Shown here: in pieces, positions 1 to 8,909 of the stretch
Layout: the number at the start of each line of letters is the position of its first letter
Position numbering within the stretch: position 1 is the stretch's first letter
Assembly (NCBI GenBank): GCA_016793775.1
Contig: JAEULK010000059.1
Span: 1 to 43,941 of the forward strand
Direction of reading: 5' to 3'
Length of the DNA stretch: 43,941 bases
DNA from: Sphingopyxis sp.
GTDB lineage: Bacteria; Pseudomonadota; Alphaproteobacteria; Sphingomonadales; Sphingomonadaceae
The notes under the pieces: model-generated
What the model was told of the DNA's origin: nothing
Database searches by the model: none
Seen by the model: only the letters and a program-made list of their open reading frames with translations
Translations under genes and position numbers: made by a program

Positions 1-93
1 ACCGAACCGCTGGCGCATGATGTGTTCAAGGCAGCTTTCTTCGGTCGGAAACTGCGCTTGGAACTGGCGAAGGGTGGGGGCTTTCGTGCTCAT
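1..93 (-). CDS. IS1595-family transposase, N-terminal fragment (cut by window edge)
   Basis: The reverse strand from position 93 reads as 31 codons starting MSTKAPTLRQFQAQFPTEES and continuing past the window start. The pattern TLxxFQxxFPTEExCxxH is the usual N-terminus of IS1595/ISXO2-type transposases, which go on to a zinc ribbon and a DDE-type catalytic domain. Neither of those parts is inside the window, so it is unknown whether the element is intact. It diverges from dinB with only about 26 bases between the two starts. No terminal inverted repeat could be checked. Confidence 0.7.
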   Translation of the reverse strand, partial: MSTKAPTLRQFQAQFPTEESCLEHIMRQRFG

Positions 94-119
94 AGGGATT
101 GTATGCCACAAGTGGCTAA

Positions 120-1283
120 GTGTCGCAAGGGGATAATCGCCAAATCGCGGGCGTGCAGGACGCCGAAGATCAGGCGGATGACGATGCGGACCGCCCCGTC
201 CGCAAGATCATCCATGTCGACATGGATGCCTTTTACGCGTCGGTCGAGCAGCGCGATGCGCCGCACCTGCGGGGCAAGCCGGTGGCCGTCGGCGGATCGT
301 CGCGGCGCGGGGTGGTCGCGGCGGCGAGTTACGAGGCGCGCAAGTTCGGGGTTCGCTCGGCGATGCCCAGCGTCACCGCGAAGCGCCAATGCCCCGACCT
401 TATCTTCGTGCCGCCACGTTTCGAGGTGTATCGCGACATCTCGCACCAGATTCGCGCGATCTTTCGCGACTATGCCGACGAGGTCGAGCCGCTGTCGCTC
501 GACGAGGCCTATCTCGAGGTTTCGGCGAACAAGGCCGGGCTCGGCAGCGCGACCGCGACCGCGAAGCTGATCCGTCGCCGGATTCTCGAGGAGACCGGGC
601 TCACCGCCTCGGCGGGTGTGTCGTACAACAAGTTCATCGCCAAGCTCGCGTCGGACCAGAACAAACCCGACGGGCTGACCGTCATCCCGCCGGGCAAGGG
701 CGCGGCCTTCGTCCAGACGCTGTCGATCCGCCGCTTTCACGGCATCGGGCCGGTAACCGCAGCCAAGATGGAGGGGCTGGGTGTGTTCTCGGGCGCCGAT
801 CTCGCGAGCAAGGACCCGCTGTGGCTCGCCGAGAATTTCGGCAACAGCGCCGAATGGTTGTTCAACCTGGCGCGCGGGATCGACCATCGGCGGGTCAAAT
901 CGCACCGGCCGCTGAAGTCGCTCGGCGGCGAGCGCACCTTTTTCAACGATCTGATCAGCGACACCGAAATCCGCGAGGCGCTCGCCCATGTCTGCACGGT
1001 GGTGTGGGACCGCGCGGCCAAGAAAGGCGCGCGCGGACGGACGGTGACGCTGAAACTGCGCTACGCGGATTTCAAGACGATCACGCGGGCCAAGTCGGTC
1101 CCCTTTCCCATCGCAGACGGCTCGGCGCTGCTCGCGGCGGGCGAAGCGATCTTGGCGTCGCTGCTGCCGACCGAACAGGGAATCCGGTTGCTGGGGCTGA
1201 CTTTGAGCAAGTTCGAGGGCGAGGATGACGAGGGGGATGGCGCTGAGGCGAAGGGGCCAGCCGATCTGTTGAGCCTGATCTGA
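120..1283 (+). CDS. dinB: DNA polymerase IV (Y-family translesion polymerase)
   Basis: 387 residues from a GTG start; another in-frame GTG lies at 153. Y-family polymerases copy damaged DNA with low fidelity. The first catalytic block, KIIHVDMDAFYASVEQRD, lies near residue 30 and carries the first metal-binding aspartate. The second block, PLSLDEAYLEV, carries the paired Asp-Glu. The palm and thumb are followed by the little-finger region, and the length is normal for DinB. The gene stands alone, divergent from the transposase fragment and convergent with prfC. The extra N-terminal 25 or so acidic residues suggest the true start could be slightly downstream. Confidence 0.93.
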   Translation: MSQGDNRQIAGVQDAEDQADDDADRPVRKIIHVDMDAFYASVEQRDAPHLRGKPVAVGGSSRRGVVAAASYEARKFGVRSAMPSVTAKRQCPDLIFVPPRFEVYRDISHQIRAIFRDYADEVEPLSLDEAYLEVSANKAGLGSATATAKLIRRRILEETGLTASAGVSYNKFIAKLASDQNKPDGLTVIPPGKGAAFVQTLSIRRFHGIGPVTAAKMEGLGVFSGADLASKDPLWLAENFGNSAEWLFNLARGIDHRRVKSHRPLKSLGGERTFFNDLISDTEIREALAHVCTVVWDRAAKKGARGRTVTLKLRYADFKTITRAKSVPFPIADGSALLAAGEAILASLLPTEQGIRLLGLTLSKFEGEDDEGDGAEAKGPADLLSLI

Positions 1284-1298
1284 CGTCGCGATTTGGAA

Positions 1299-1460
1299 TC
1301 GCACAAAGCCACGAAGCCACAAAGAGTCTCGGAACCCGTTCGCCCTGAACTTGTCGAAGGGCCGTTCTTTATTCGACGTCGCTAGAAGCACGGTGCTTCG
1401 ACAAGCTCAGCACGAACGGAGTTTGGACAACCCTCTTTGTGGCTTCGTGGCTTTGTGCGA
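1299..1460. repeat. Nested inverted repeats between dinB and prfC
   Basis: Two perfect 28-base arms, 1299-1326 and 1433-1460, are exact reverse complements. They enclose a second, imperfect pair of 28-base REP-like units at 1336-1363 and 1392-1419, which match in about 22 of 28 positions. The outer arms contain CAAAGCCACGAAGCCAC; the inner units begin CCGTTCG and carry a CTTCGACAAG-type core. The element fills the gap between two convergent genes, so it may serve as a bidirectional terminator or be a REP/MITE-type repeat. No transposase is encoded inside it. Confidence 0.85.
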
Positions 1461-1465
1461 GCCAA

Positions 1466-3064
<1,599 letters not shown>

Positions 3065-3186
3065 GGCGCGCGCCTAGCAGCGGCGTGGTCGCCTGGGAAG
3101 GGCTGGCGCGGAAGAGGGCGGCATTCGGCGATTGCCCGCGCCGCGCATCTCTGTCATTCTTCGGACGGAGAGAGATGGAGGCACCT

Positions 3187-3696
3187 ATGTCGCTGTTCCC
3201 GCGGATACAAAGCCCCTGCCCGTACAAGGGCAAGCTCAGCGACATCATGGAGGGCGACACCTGCCGCCTCTGCCACCGCGAGGTCCATGACATCACCGAC
3301 CTGTCGAGCGCGGCGCGCCAAGCGCTGGTCGCGGGATGCAGCGACGAGATTTGCGTGAGCTACAAACTGCCGGTGAAATCGGCGCTCGCGGCGATGGCGC
3401 TCGGCGCCAGCATGGCGACGCCCGCCTATGCGCAGGTCGACGAAGTGCTGGCGGTCGATGCCGAACCGGCGAGCGGCGACTATTGCCTCGAAGACATGCA
3501 AATCATCGTCGGCGGCCTCAGGAAGCCGGGCGAGGTCGAATGGTTGACCGCCGACCTGGAGACCGACCTGCCTGACATGCCGGTCGTGTACGACGATGAG
3601 CCGACACCGGCCGCCAAGGCCGCAACGGACACCGACGACGGGCCGAAGGATGAGGGCGAACAACCGCCGATCAGGGATCGTCCGGTCGCTTCCTGA
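3187..3696 (+). CDS. Cys-rich N-domain protein anchored by an internal signal-like segment
   Basis: 169 residues. The ATG at 3187 is chosen because GGAGG at 3177-3181 sits five bases upstream; the earlier in-frame ATG at 3175 lacks such a site. Five cysteines (11, 26, 29, 51, 56) in the first 60 residues suggest a metal-binding module. A hydrophobic stretch at about 63-82 ends in an AYAQ cleavage-like site, followed by an acidic tail. The layout predicts a cytoplasmic Cys module tethered to or cleaved at the inner membrane. I recall similar uncharacterised proteins in sphingomonads, but no function is known to me. Its 3' end overlaps the convergent neighbour by 26 bases. Confidence 0.75.
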   Translation: MSLFPRIQSPCPYKGKLSDIMEGDTCRLCHREVHDITDLSSAARQALVAGCSDEICVSYKLPVKSALAAMALGASMATPAYAQVDEVLAVDAEPASGDYCLEDMQIIVGGLRKPGEVEWLTADLETDLPDMPVVYDDEPTPAAKAATDTDDGPKDEGEQPPIRDRPVAS

Positions 3697-5122
3697 CCTC
3701 GGCGATCGCGCGCCAGTCGAGCAGCGCGGCAATCTGGTTCGCTTCGACCATCCCAGCGGGCTCACCATCGCCGAAGCTGAGCGCGATATGCGTCGCGTCG
3801 AACCCGTCCAGCGAGATATCGAAGCTTTTCCAGCGACCGTCGACAAAGGCGATCACCCAGCTGTGCGGCATATAGGCGTTGCTGGCGCCATGATAGCGGC
3901 CGGGCGAGAAGACGAGACCGTGGACGACGCGCACCGGAATGCCCGCAGCGCGGCCCAGTGCCGCAAGCAAGAGCGCATCCTCGGTGCAATCGCCGGCATG
4001 GCGCTGCCAAGCGGTGCGCGCCGAGACATAAGCGTCAAACTCGACCCGCGGCAGCCGGGCGCGGGCGACAATGCCGAGGCGGATCATCGCCGCCTCATCG
4101 GTCTTGGCGAGACGGCGCGCCTGCGCTGCCTTGTCGCGAAAGGCGGCGTCGTCGCTCTGGACCCATAGGGTCGGCCGGGTCCAGCGTTGGCGCTCCTCGT
4201 CGGTCGGGGCGAGTGCCGGGCCGCAGTCGCCGCAGATATCGACCTGCCAGCCGTCGCCCGCGCGCCGCACCCGTTGCTCGCCGGTTTCGGGGAGGACGAC
4301 GGGCACCTCGGCGGGCGCCCCGAAATCATAGCGTATCCGTCCCAGCGCCGCGCGATGGGTGATGCGGACGCCCGGCCGATATTGTTCATGCGCGACGGTG
4401 CGGCCGCGCGACAGCATATCCGCCTTGGTCAGCGGCCCCTCGTCGCGGCGCCACGACCGCATGCTGCCGAGCAAGGGCTGGCGCGCCTCGACCAACCTGC
4501 CCTCTGCGTAGCTCAGCCAGCGCACCGACTGCAGCCGCCCGCCGCGCGATAGCGTCAGCACATAGCCATGATCGACCCCGGCGCGCTTCGCCAGCGCGAG
4601 TTCGACCGGCCGAAACTGCAACGACATCGGATCGAATTCGGCGATCGACCAGCTTCGCGCCGCGCCCGGTTCGGCCATCAGCGGCGTCAGCGCCTCGGGA
4701 TCGCCGATCGGCAGCGCCGGGATCGCGACGCGGAGCATATGGCGCTCGCCATCGTTTACCGCCTCCCCTTTCAGCAGCCCGCCAGCCCGTTCGAGATCGA
4801 CGGTGAGCACCCGGTCGCCGATGCTGCGCCGCCACTGCCAACGCTGCGGCACGCCCGCCGTGTCGGTCGAATACCGCAGCGTCTCGCTGATTTGGGTCGG
4901 ATCATGACCCGAAACCGTGAAAGCCGACTCGCTCTGGCGTCGCGTCTCCCGCCCGCCCTCTATTAGCGTCGTCCGCTCGGTCTGGTGGCCGATCCGCTGG
5001 CCGCTTTCGCCCAGCACGGCGATCGTGACCTCTTCGGCGGGTGGCGCGGATACCTGTCCGATTGCGGCCGTCTCCAGCGCGCCGAGACCGGCCATGATCA
5101 CAATCAGCATCGTCGATTTCAT
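3671..5122 (-). CDS. Secreted transglutaminase-like (cysteine protease fold) protein
   Basis: 483 residues with an N-terminal signal-like segment (MKSTMLIVIMAGLGALETAA). The C-terminal third is a transglutaminase-like domain. Its candidate triad is Cys379 in GDCTEDA, His420 in PHSW and Asp435 in FDIS. The domain occurs in peptidases and cross-linking enzymes; the substrate is not evident. The long N-terminal part is probably beta-rich and has no motif I recognise. The gene is transcribed away from the exported protein at 5239 and overlaps the Cys-rich gene tail to tail. Confidence 0.8.
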   Translation of the reverse strand: MKSTMLIVIMAGLGALETAAIGQVSAPPAEEVTIAVLGESGQRIGHQTERTTLIEGGRETRRQSESAFTVSGHDPTQISETLRYSTDTAGVPQRWQWRRSIGDRVLTVDLERAGGLLKGEAVNDGERHMLRVAIPALPIGDPEALTPLMAEPGAARSWSIAEFDPMSLQFRPVELALAKRAGVDHGYVLTLSRGGRLQSVRWLSYAEGRLVEARQPLLGSMRSWRRDEGPLTKADMLSRGRTVAHEQYRPGVRITHRAALGRIRYDFGAPAEVPVVLPETGEQRVRRAGDGWQVDICGDCGPALAPTDEERQRWTRPTLWVQSDDAAFRDKAAQARRLAKTDEAAMIRLGIVARARLPRVEFDAYVSARTAWQRHAGDCTEDALLLAALGRAAGIPVRVVHGLVFSPGRYHGASNAYMPHSWVIAFVDGRWKSFDISLDGFDATHIALSFGDGEPAGMVEANQIAALLDWRAIAEVRKRPDDP

Positions 5123-5238
5123 TGCGCAGATCGGCTCCGTCCCCGGCCCTAGGTTGCGGCGACGCGCGCCGCTGTCAAAGGAAATATGCCGGGCAGAAGG
5201 CGCTGGATTCGGGCGCCAAAGGCGCGCAGATTGCCCCG

Positions 5239-5892
5239 ATGACCATCCGCCCGATCGCCGCCGCGCTCGCCGCGCTCCTGTCCCCTGCCCCCGCCGCGCA
5301 GGCGCCGGACTTCATCGGCGAATATCAGCTTGCCGAAGGACCCGACGTCGGCGGCGGCCTGGTCATCGCGCCCGACGGCACTTTCCTCTATGCGCTTTAC
5401 GCCGGGGCGCTCGACGAGCGCGCCAATGGCCGCTGGGAGCGGCAGGGCGACGCGGTCTGCCTGTTCACCGAGCCCAGGCCGGTACCACCGGCGTTCGAAA
5501 AGCGCGATCCGATCGATATCGATGGCGCACAGCCGACCATCCTCGTCACTTGGCCGAGCGACGAAGGCGTCTCGGGCGTCACGTTCAAGATCGGCTTCGA
5601 CAGTGGCGACCCGATCGAGGATTATACGCAATATGACGGCTGGACGATGCCCGCCGACGACCGCCGCGTGCCGCGCTGGGTCGAACTGCGCGAGCCGATC
5701 TATGGCGTGACCGCGCCGCGTTACGAACTGGCGGCGGAGGACCATGGGCGGCTGCATGCCCGGCTCGTTCCCAACGACATGGGCACCGTCGATTTTCAGG
5801 GAGCGTGCCTGAGTGCGAGCGACAACCGCTTCATCCTGCGACGTCCCGAAGGCGAACTCGGCTTCGCGCGCGTGCCGGAAGCGGAGGAATAG
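5239..5892 (+). CDS. Exported protein of unknown function
   Basis: 217 residues from the ATG at 5239, which begins a typical signal peptide (MTIRPIAAALAALLSPAPAAQA). The open frame extends upstream to 5122, but that stretch is low-complexity and overlaps the divergent gene's promoter zone. The mature part repeatedly alternates Gly/Asp turns with hydrophobic strands (GGGLVIAPDGTFLYALYAGA) and looks beta-rich. I do not recognise a family. No strong ribosome-binding site is visible. It stands alone, and a single REP-like unit follows its stop. Confidence 0.7.
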   Translation: MTIRPIAAALAALLSPAPAAQAPDFIGEYQLAEGPDVGGGLVIAPDGTFLYALYAGALDERANGRWERQGDAVCLFTEPRPVPPAFEKRDPIDIDGAQPTILVTWPSDEGVSGVTFKIGFDSGDPIEDYTQYDGWTMPADDRRVPRWVELREPIYGVTAPRYELAAEDHGRLHARLVPNDMGTVDFQGACLSASDNRFILRRPEGELGFARVPEAEE

Positions 5893-5906
5893 GGCCGCCC
5901 TTGAGG

Positions 5907-5934
5907 CCGTTCGTGTCGGGCGAAGTCGGGACAC
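5907..5934 (+). repeat. Single REP-like unit (CCGTTCG type)
   Basis: This 28-base unit beginning CCGTTCGTGTCGGGCGAAG closely matches the left unit at 6830-6857, differing at two positions. It contains a short internal hairpin (GTGTC near the start, GACAC at the end). It lies just after the stop of the exported protein. Confidence 0.7.
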
Positions 5935-5972
5935 CCGTCGCCTCTTGCGCTCCTGCCGCAAATCGGCCACAA

Positions 5973-5990
5973 CTTTACGTGAACGTAAAG
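5973..5990. promoter_or_regulatory. Palindromic operator candidate upstream of the enoyl-CoA hydratase
   Basis: The sequence CTTTACGTGAACGTAAAG has two perfect 8-base arms around a GA centre and ends 26 bases before the start codon. It resembles the ACGT-centred operators I recall for LiuR-type MerR regulators of branched-chain amino acid and fatty acid catabolism. That match is from memory and was not scored. The palindrome is certain; the regulator is not. Confidence 0.65.
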
Positions 5991-6016
5991 GTAAACTTGC
6001 GAGAGGATTCTTCCCC

Positions 6017-6817
6017 ATGACCACTCCGACTTACGAGACGATCAAGTTCGAGATCGCCGACCATGTCGCGACGATCACGCTTAACCGGCCCGAGCGGCTC
6101 AATTCGATGCCGCCCGCGATGGCCGACGAGATCCGCGACGCGCTCGATCACCTGCCCTCGCTCGGCGCGCGCGCGCTACTGATCACCGGCGAGGGTCGCG
6201 GTTTCTGTTCGGGCGCCGATCTGGGCGGCGACCGCGCCGCATCGGCGGTCGGCGGCGGCGCCAACAGCCGCAAGGCGCTGCGCAACCATTATAACCCGAT
6301 GCTGCTCGCGCTCGCCAATCTCGACATCCCCGTCGTGACGGCGGTCAACGGCCCCGCCGCGGGCGTCGGCTGCAGCTTCGGCCTGTCGGGCGACTTCGTG
6401 CTCGTCGGCAAATCGGGCTATTTCCTCCAGGCCTTCGTCAACATCGGGCTTGTCCCCGACGGCGGCTCGTCGTGGCTGCTGCCGCGCCTGATCGGCCTGC
6501 CGCGCGCGGCACAGATGATGATGCTCGGCGAAAAGATCGGCGGCGAACAGGCGGCCGAATGGGGCCTCGTCTATAAATGCGTCGATGACGCCGAGCTGCT
6601 GACCGAAGCGCGCGCGCTTGCGACGCGGCTTGCGAACGGCCCGACGGTGTCGCTCGGCACGATGCGCAAGATCCTGCGCGACGGCCTGTCGCAAAGCTTT
6701 GCCCAGACGCTCGACGCCGAAGCGATGGGGCAGTTCGTGGCGGGCAACAGCGAGGATGCGGTCGAGGGCGTGCTGGCGTTCCAGGAAAAGCGCAAGACCG
6801 CGTTCAAGGGGAAGTAG
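6017..6817 (+). CDS. Enoyl-CoA hydratase/isomerase family protein
   Basis: 266 residues from the ATG at 6017, with GAGAGGA at 6001-6007 as ribosome-binding site. Crotonase-fold enzymes act on acyl-CoA thioesters in beta-oxidation or amino acid catabolism. The first oxyanion-hole region reads GEGRGFCSGADL and the second NGPAAGVGCSFGLSGD. A catalytic-type acidic residue may lie in the PDGGSSWLLPRLIG segment. These features resemble PaaG/short-chain enoyl-CoA hydratases, but the exact substrate cannot be read. The palindrome just upstream suggests specific repression or induction by acyl-CoA status. Confidence 0.9.
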   Translation: MTTPTYETIKFEIADHVATITLNRPERLNSMPPAMADEIRDALDHLPSLGARALLITGEGRGFCSGADLGGDRAASAVGGGANSRKALRNHYNPMLLALANLDIPVVTAVNGPAAGVGCSFGLSGDFVLVGKSGYFLQAFVNIGLVPDGGSSWLLPRLIGLPRAAQMMMLGEKIGGEQAAEWGLVYKCVDDAELLTEARALATRLANGPTVSLGTMRKILRDGLSQSFAQTLDAEAMGQFVAGNSEDAVEGVLAFQEKRKTAFKGK

Positions 6818-6829
6818 TCCCGTCACAAG

Positions 6830-6917
6830 CCGTTCGTGTCGAGCGAAGTCGAGACACCCATAAGGCTTGCGCCAAGCCGAGGGGCATCTCGACTTCGCTC
6901 GATGCGAACGGTTTTTC
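6830..6917 (+). terminator. REP-pair inverted repeat with T-tract
   Basis: Units 6830-6857 and 6884-6911 are reverse complements in 24 of 28 positions and begin or end with CCGTTCG/CGAACGG. Each also contains its own small hairpin. A run of five T follows the right unit, so the paired structure would work as a terminator for the enoyl-CoA hydratase transcript. It lies between convergent genes. Confidence 0.7.
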
Positions 6918-6933
6918 TATTGCCGAGCCGCGA

Positions 6934-7536
6934 TCACTCCGCCGCTTCCTCGACCATCACCTTCTTGTAGATGCTCTTCTTCGGGTACGAACAAATCCGC
7001 ATCACCATCGGCTCGAAGAACTCCAGCGGCTCGCTCTCATAATCGGGGTCGAACGCCGGCGCGTCATATTTCTCGCAGAATTCGGCGCAGGCCGCGGCAT
7101 AAGGGCTGTCGGCGAACTGGTCGCGCATGTCGCGGTCGAGGCCGAGATAGTGGAAGAAATAATGGCCCTGGAAGATGCCATGGTGCTGGACGATCCAGAG
7201 ATTCTCTTCCGACAGGAAGGGCTTGAGGATCGCCGCCGCGACATCGGGATGGTTGAACGCGCCGAGCGTGTCGCCGATGTCGTGGAGCAACGCCATCACG
7301 ACATATTCCTCGTCGCGCCCGTCGCGGTGCGCGCGCGTCGCGGTCTGCAGGCAATGCTCGAGCCGGTCGACCGGAAAGCCGCCATAATCGCCGCCGAGCA
7401 GCTTCAGATGGTCGAGGATGCGCTTGCCATTCTGCGGCGCGAACTCCTTCTGCTCGCGCGCGATGATATCCCAATCTTCCTGCGTCCCGTCGATCATCGA
7501 ACGGAAGGACGCGTGATCGTGCGTCATGTCGGTCAT
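6934..7536 (-). CDS. HD-domain protein, possible di-iron oxygenase relative
   Basis: 200 residues from the ATG at 7536. AAAGGAGAG lies 7 bases upstream, so the longer frame to 7590 is rejected. The HD ligands are visible as LEHCLQ, ALLHDIGD, FNHPD, and a Q-HHG motif (IVQHHGIFQGHYFF). HD proteins are mostly phosphohydrolases. However, this shape, with the paired His and the Phe/Tyr-rich FQGHYFFHYLGLDR segment, also recalls mixed-valent di-iron oxygenases such as PhnZ and MIOX. I cannot choose between them from sequence alone. It is followed upstream by two exported ClpP-fold proteins on the same strand, 34 bases away. Confidence 0.8.
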   Translation of the reverse strand: MTDMTHDHASFRSMIDGTQEDWDIIAREQKEFAPQNGKRILDHLKLLGGDYGGFPVDRLEHCLQTATRAHRDGRDEEYVVMALLHDIGDTLGAFNHPDVAAAILKPFLSEENLWIVQHHGIFQGHYFFHYLGLDRDMRDQFADSPYAAACAEFCEKYDAPAFDPDYESEPLEFFEPMVMRICSYPKKSIYKKVMVEEAAE

Positions 7537-7570
7537 GGCAGCCTCTCCTTTATGTCGGGGACAGCCTAAA

Positions 7571-8206
7571 TTATTCGTTCCAATTTGCAACGTTATAGCC
7601 GTGCAGTTCGGCGGGGGTCAGGCATTGGCGCGGCGCGCCCGCCGGCAGCGCGGCATCGCGGTCGAGCGTGCCGGTCAGCAACCGCCGCGAAACCCCCATG
7701 CGGATCAGATAGTTGGAGACGTCGAGGCTCTGCCGCGCGACGGCGGCCCGGCTCGCCGATCCGTTCGCCGGATCGTAAAATTGGTCGAGGTCGAACACTG
7801 CGGACGGATCGACCGACCGGACACTGCCGCTGAGGAACAGCAAGGCGCACGCCCCGCTGCACTCCGCCCCGGCGGGAACATGCGTCACAAAGCCGCCGAT
7901 CGCCCGGATCACCCCGCCCGCCTCCATCGCGCCGACCGGGTCGCCGCCGGCCGAGTTGAAATGGACGGCCGCGATCTTCGGATGCTCGGCAAACATGGTC
8001 TCGAGCCGCGCAGGCAGGCCGCGGTCGATCCGCCCCTCGATCAGCAGCGTCTCGCCGTCCGTTTTGCGCGTCACGCTGAGGCGCGGCTCGGCGAGGTCCG
8101 CACCGGTCCGCGTCGGCTCGCATCGCCCCGGCTGCCCGCCGGGCGTCGCGGCAAGCAACGGTAGCGCCAGCAAAGGCGCCAGCAGCCGCAGCCTATTCGT
8201 CGCCAT
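7571..8206 (-). CDS. Periplasmic ClpP/crotonase-fold protein (COG3904-like), copy 1
   Basis: 211 residues with a signal peptide (LRLLAPLLALPLLAATPGG). The NSAGGDPVGAMEAG segment matches the oxyanion-loop region of ClpP-type proteins. AECSGACALLFLSG places a serine where the ClpP nucleophile sits. The C-terminal part ends with a conserved NYLIRMGVSRRLLTG helix. The function is unknown; a serine peptidase is possible. It overlaps the start-proximal paralogue by 14 bases, so the two are probably translationally coupled. Confidence 0.75.
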   Translation of the reverse strand: MATNRLRLLAPLLALPLLAATPGGQPGRCEPTRTGADLAEPRLSVTRKTDGETLLIEGRIDRGLPARLETMFAEHPKIAAVHFNSAGGDPVGAMEAGGVIRAIGGFVTHVPAGAECSGACALLFLSGSVRSVDPSAVFDLDQFYDPANGSASRAAVARQSLDVSNYLIRMGVSRRLLTGTLDRDAALPAGAPRQCLTPAELHGYNVANWNE

Positions 8207-8909
8207 TGTTCACGACATTATAGGCCTTCACCTCATCCTGCGTCAGGCACCGCCGGGTCGACTTGTCCTCTTCGGTCGCGATGGCCTTTTGCCGGTACAT
8301 CACCTCGGTCAGCAATTTGCGCGACACGCCCATGCGGATCAGGAAATCATTGTCCTCGCTGGCCAGCAACGCCGCATCCTGTTCGATGTCGCCGATCAGG
8401 TCGCGCGTCGCGTCGGTCCCCATCGCGACGCTCATGTCGATCGCGCTGCGGTCGCCGGTGCGGGTGAACATATGCACGATGAAGAGCCCGCCCGGATCGA
8501 CGAGGCGCGGCTGTCCCCCCATGAAGACGAAGTTGCACGCGCTGAAACAGGCCCATCCGCTCGGGATGCGCGTTGTGATGCCCAGGTTCGATCGGACTAT
8601 CCGGCCCGCCGCATTGCCGGCCCGGGCGTCGCCGCCGGGCGAGCGCAGCCAGATTTCCTCGACCTCGGGATTGGCGGCGAGCGCCTTGGTCAACCGGTCG
8701 GGCAGTCCGGCGTCGATACGCCCTTCAGCCAGCAACACCTTGGTCCCGTTGCGCACCGCGGGGGTCAGCGTCATCGTCGGACTGGTCGACCAATTGGGGT
8801 CGAGCGGACAGGTCGGGTTCGCGGGGTCCATCGGCGTCGCCGCAGTCAACGCCGCAAAAGCCGCCAGCGCCGCGAGCGAACGAGCGCCCCTAGGCAGGAA
8901 CGATGACAT
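8193..8909 (-). CDS. Periplasmic ClpP/crotonase-fold protein (COG3904-like), copy 2
   Basis: 238 residues with a signal peptide (LAALAAFAALTAATP). It is a clear paralogue of the protein at 7571-8206: EGRIDAGLPDRL versus EGRIDRGLPARL, SPGGDARAGNAAG versus SAGGDPVGAMEAG, and DFLIRMGVSRKLLT versus NYLIRMGVSRRLLT. The nucleophile region reads WACFSACNFVFMGG, again Ser followed two residues later by Cys. It overlaps the preceding gene by 20 bases and the following one by 14, forming one operon of exported proteins. Confidence 0.75.
   Translation of the reverse strand: MSSFLPRGARSLAALAAFAALTAATPMDPANPTCPLDPNWSTSPTMTLTPAVRNGTKVLLAEGRIDAGLPDRLTKALAANPEVEEIWLRSPGGDARAGNAAGRIVRSNLGITTRIPSGWACFSACNFVFMGGQPRLVDPGGLFIVHMFTRTGDRSAIDMSVAMGTDATRDLIGDIEQDAALLASEDNDFLIRMGVSRKLLTEVMYRQKAIATEEDKSTRRCLTQDEVKAYNVVNNGDE

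Noticed and set aside
90-1391. 433-codon open frame antisense to dinB
   Set aside because: Arises from high GC and strong third-position bias in dinB; no family resemblance and no ribosome-binding site.
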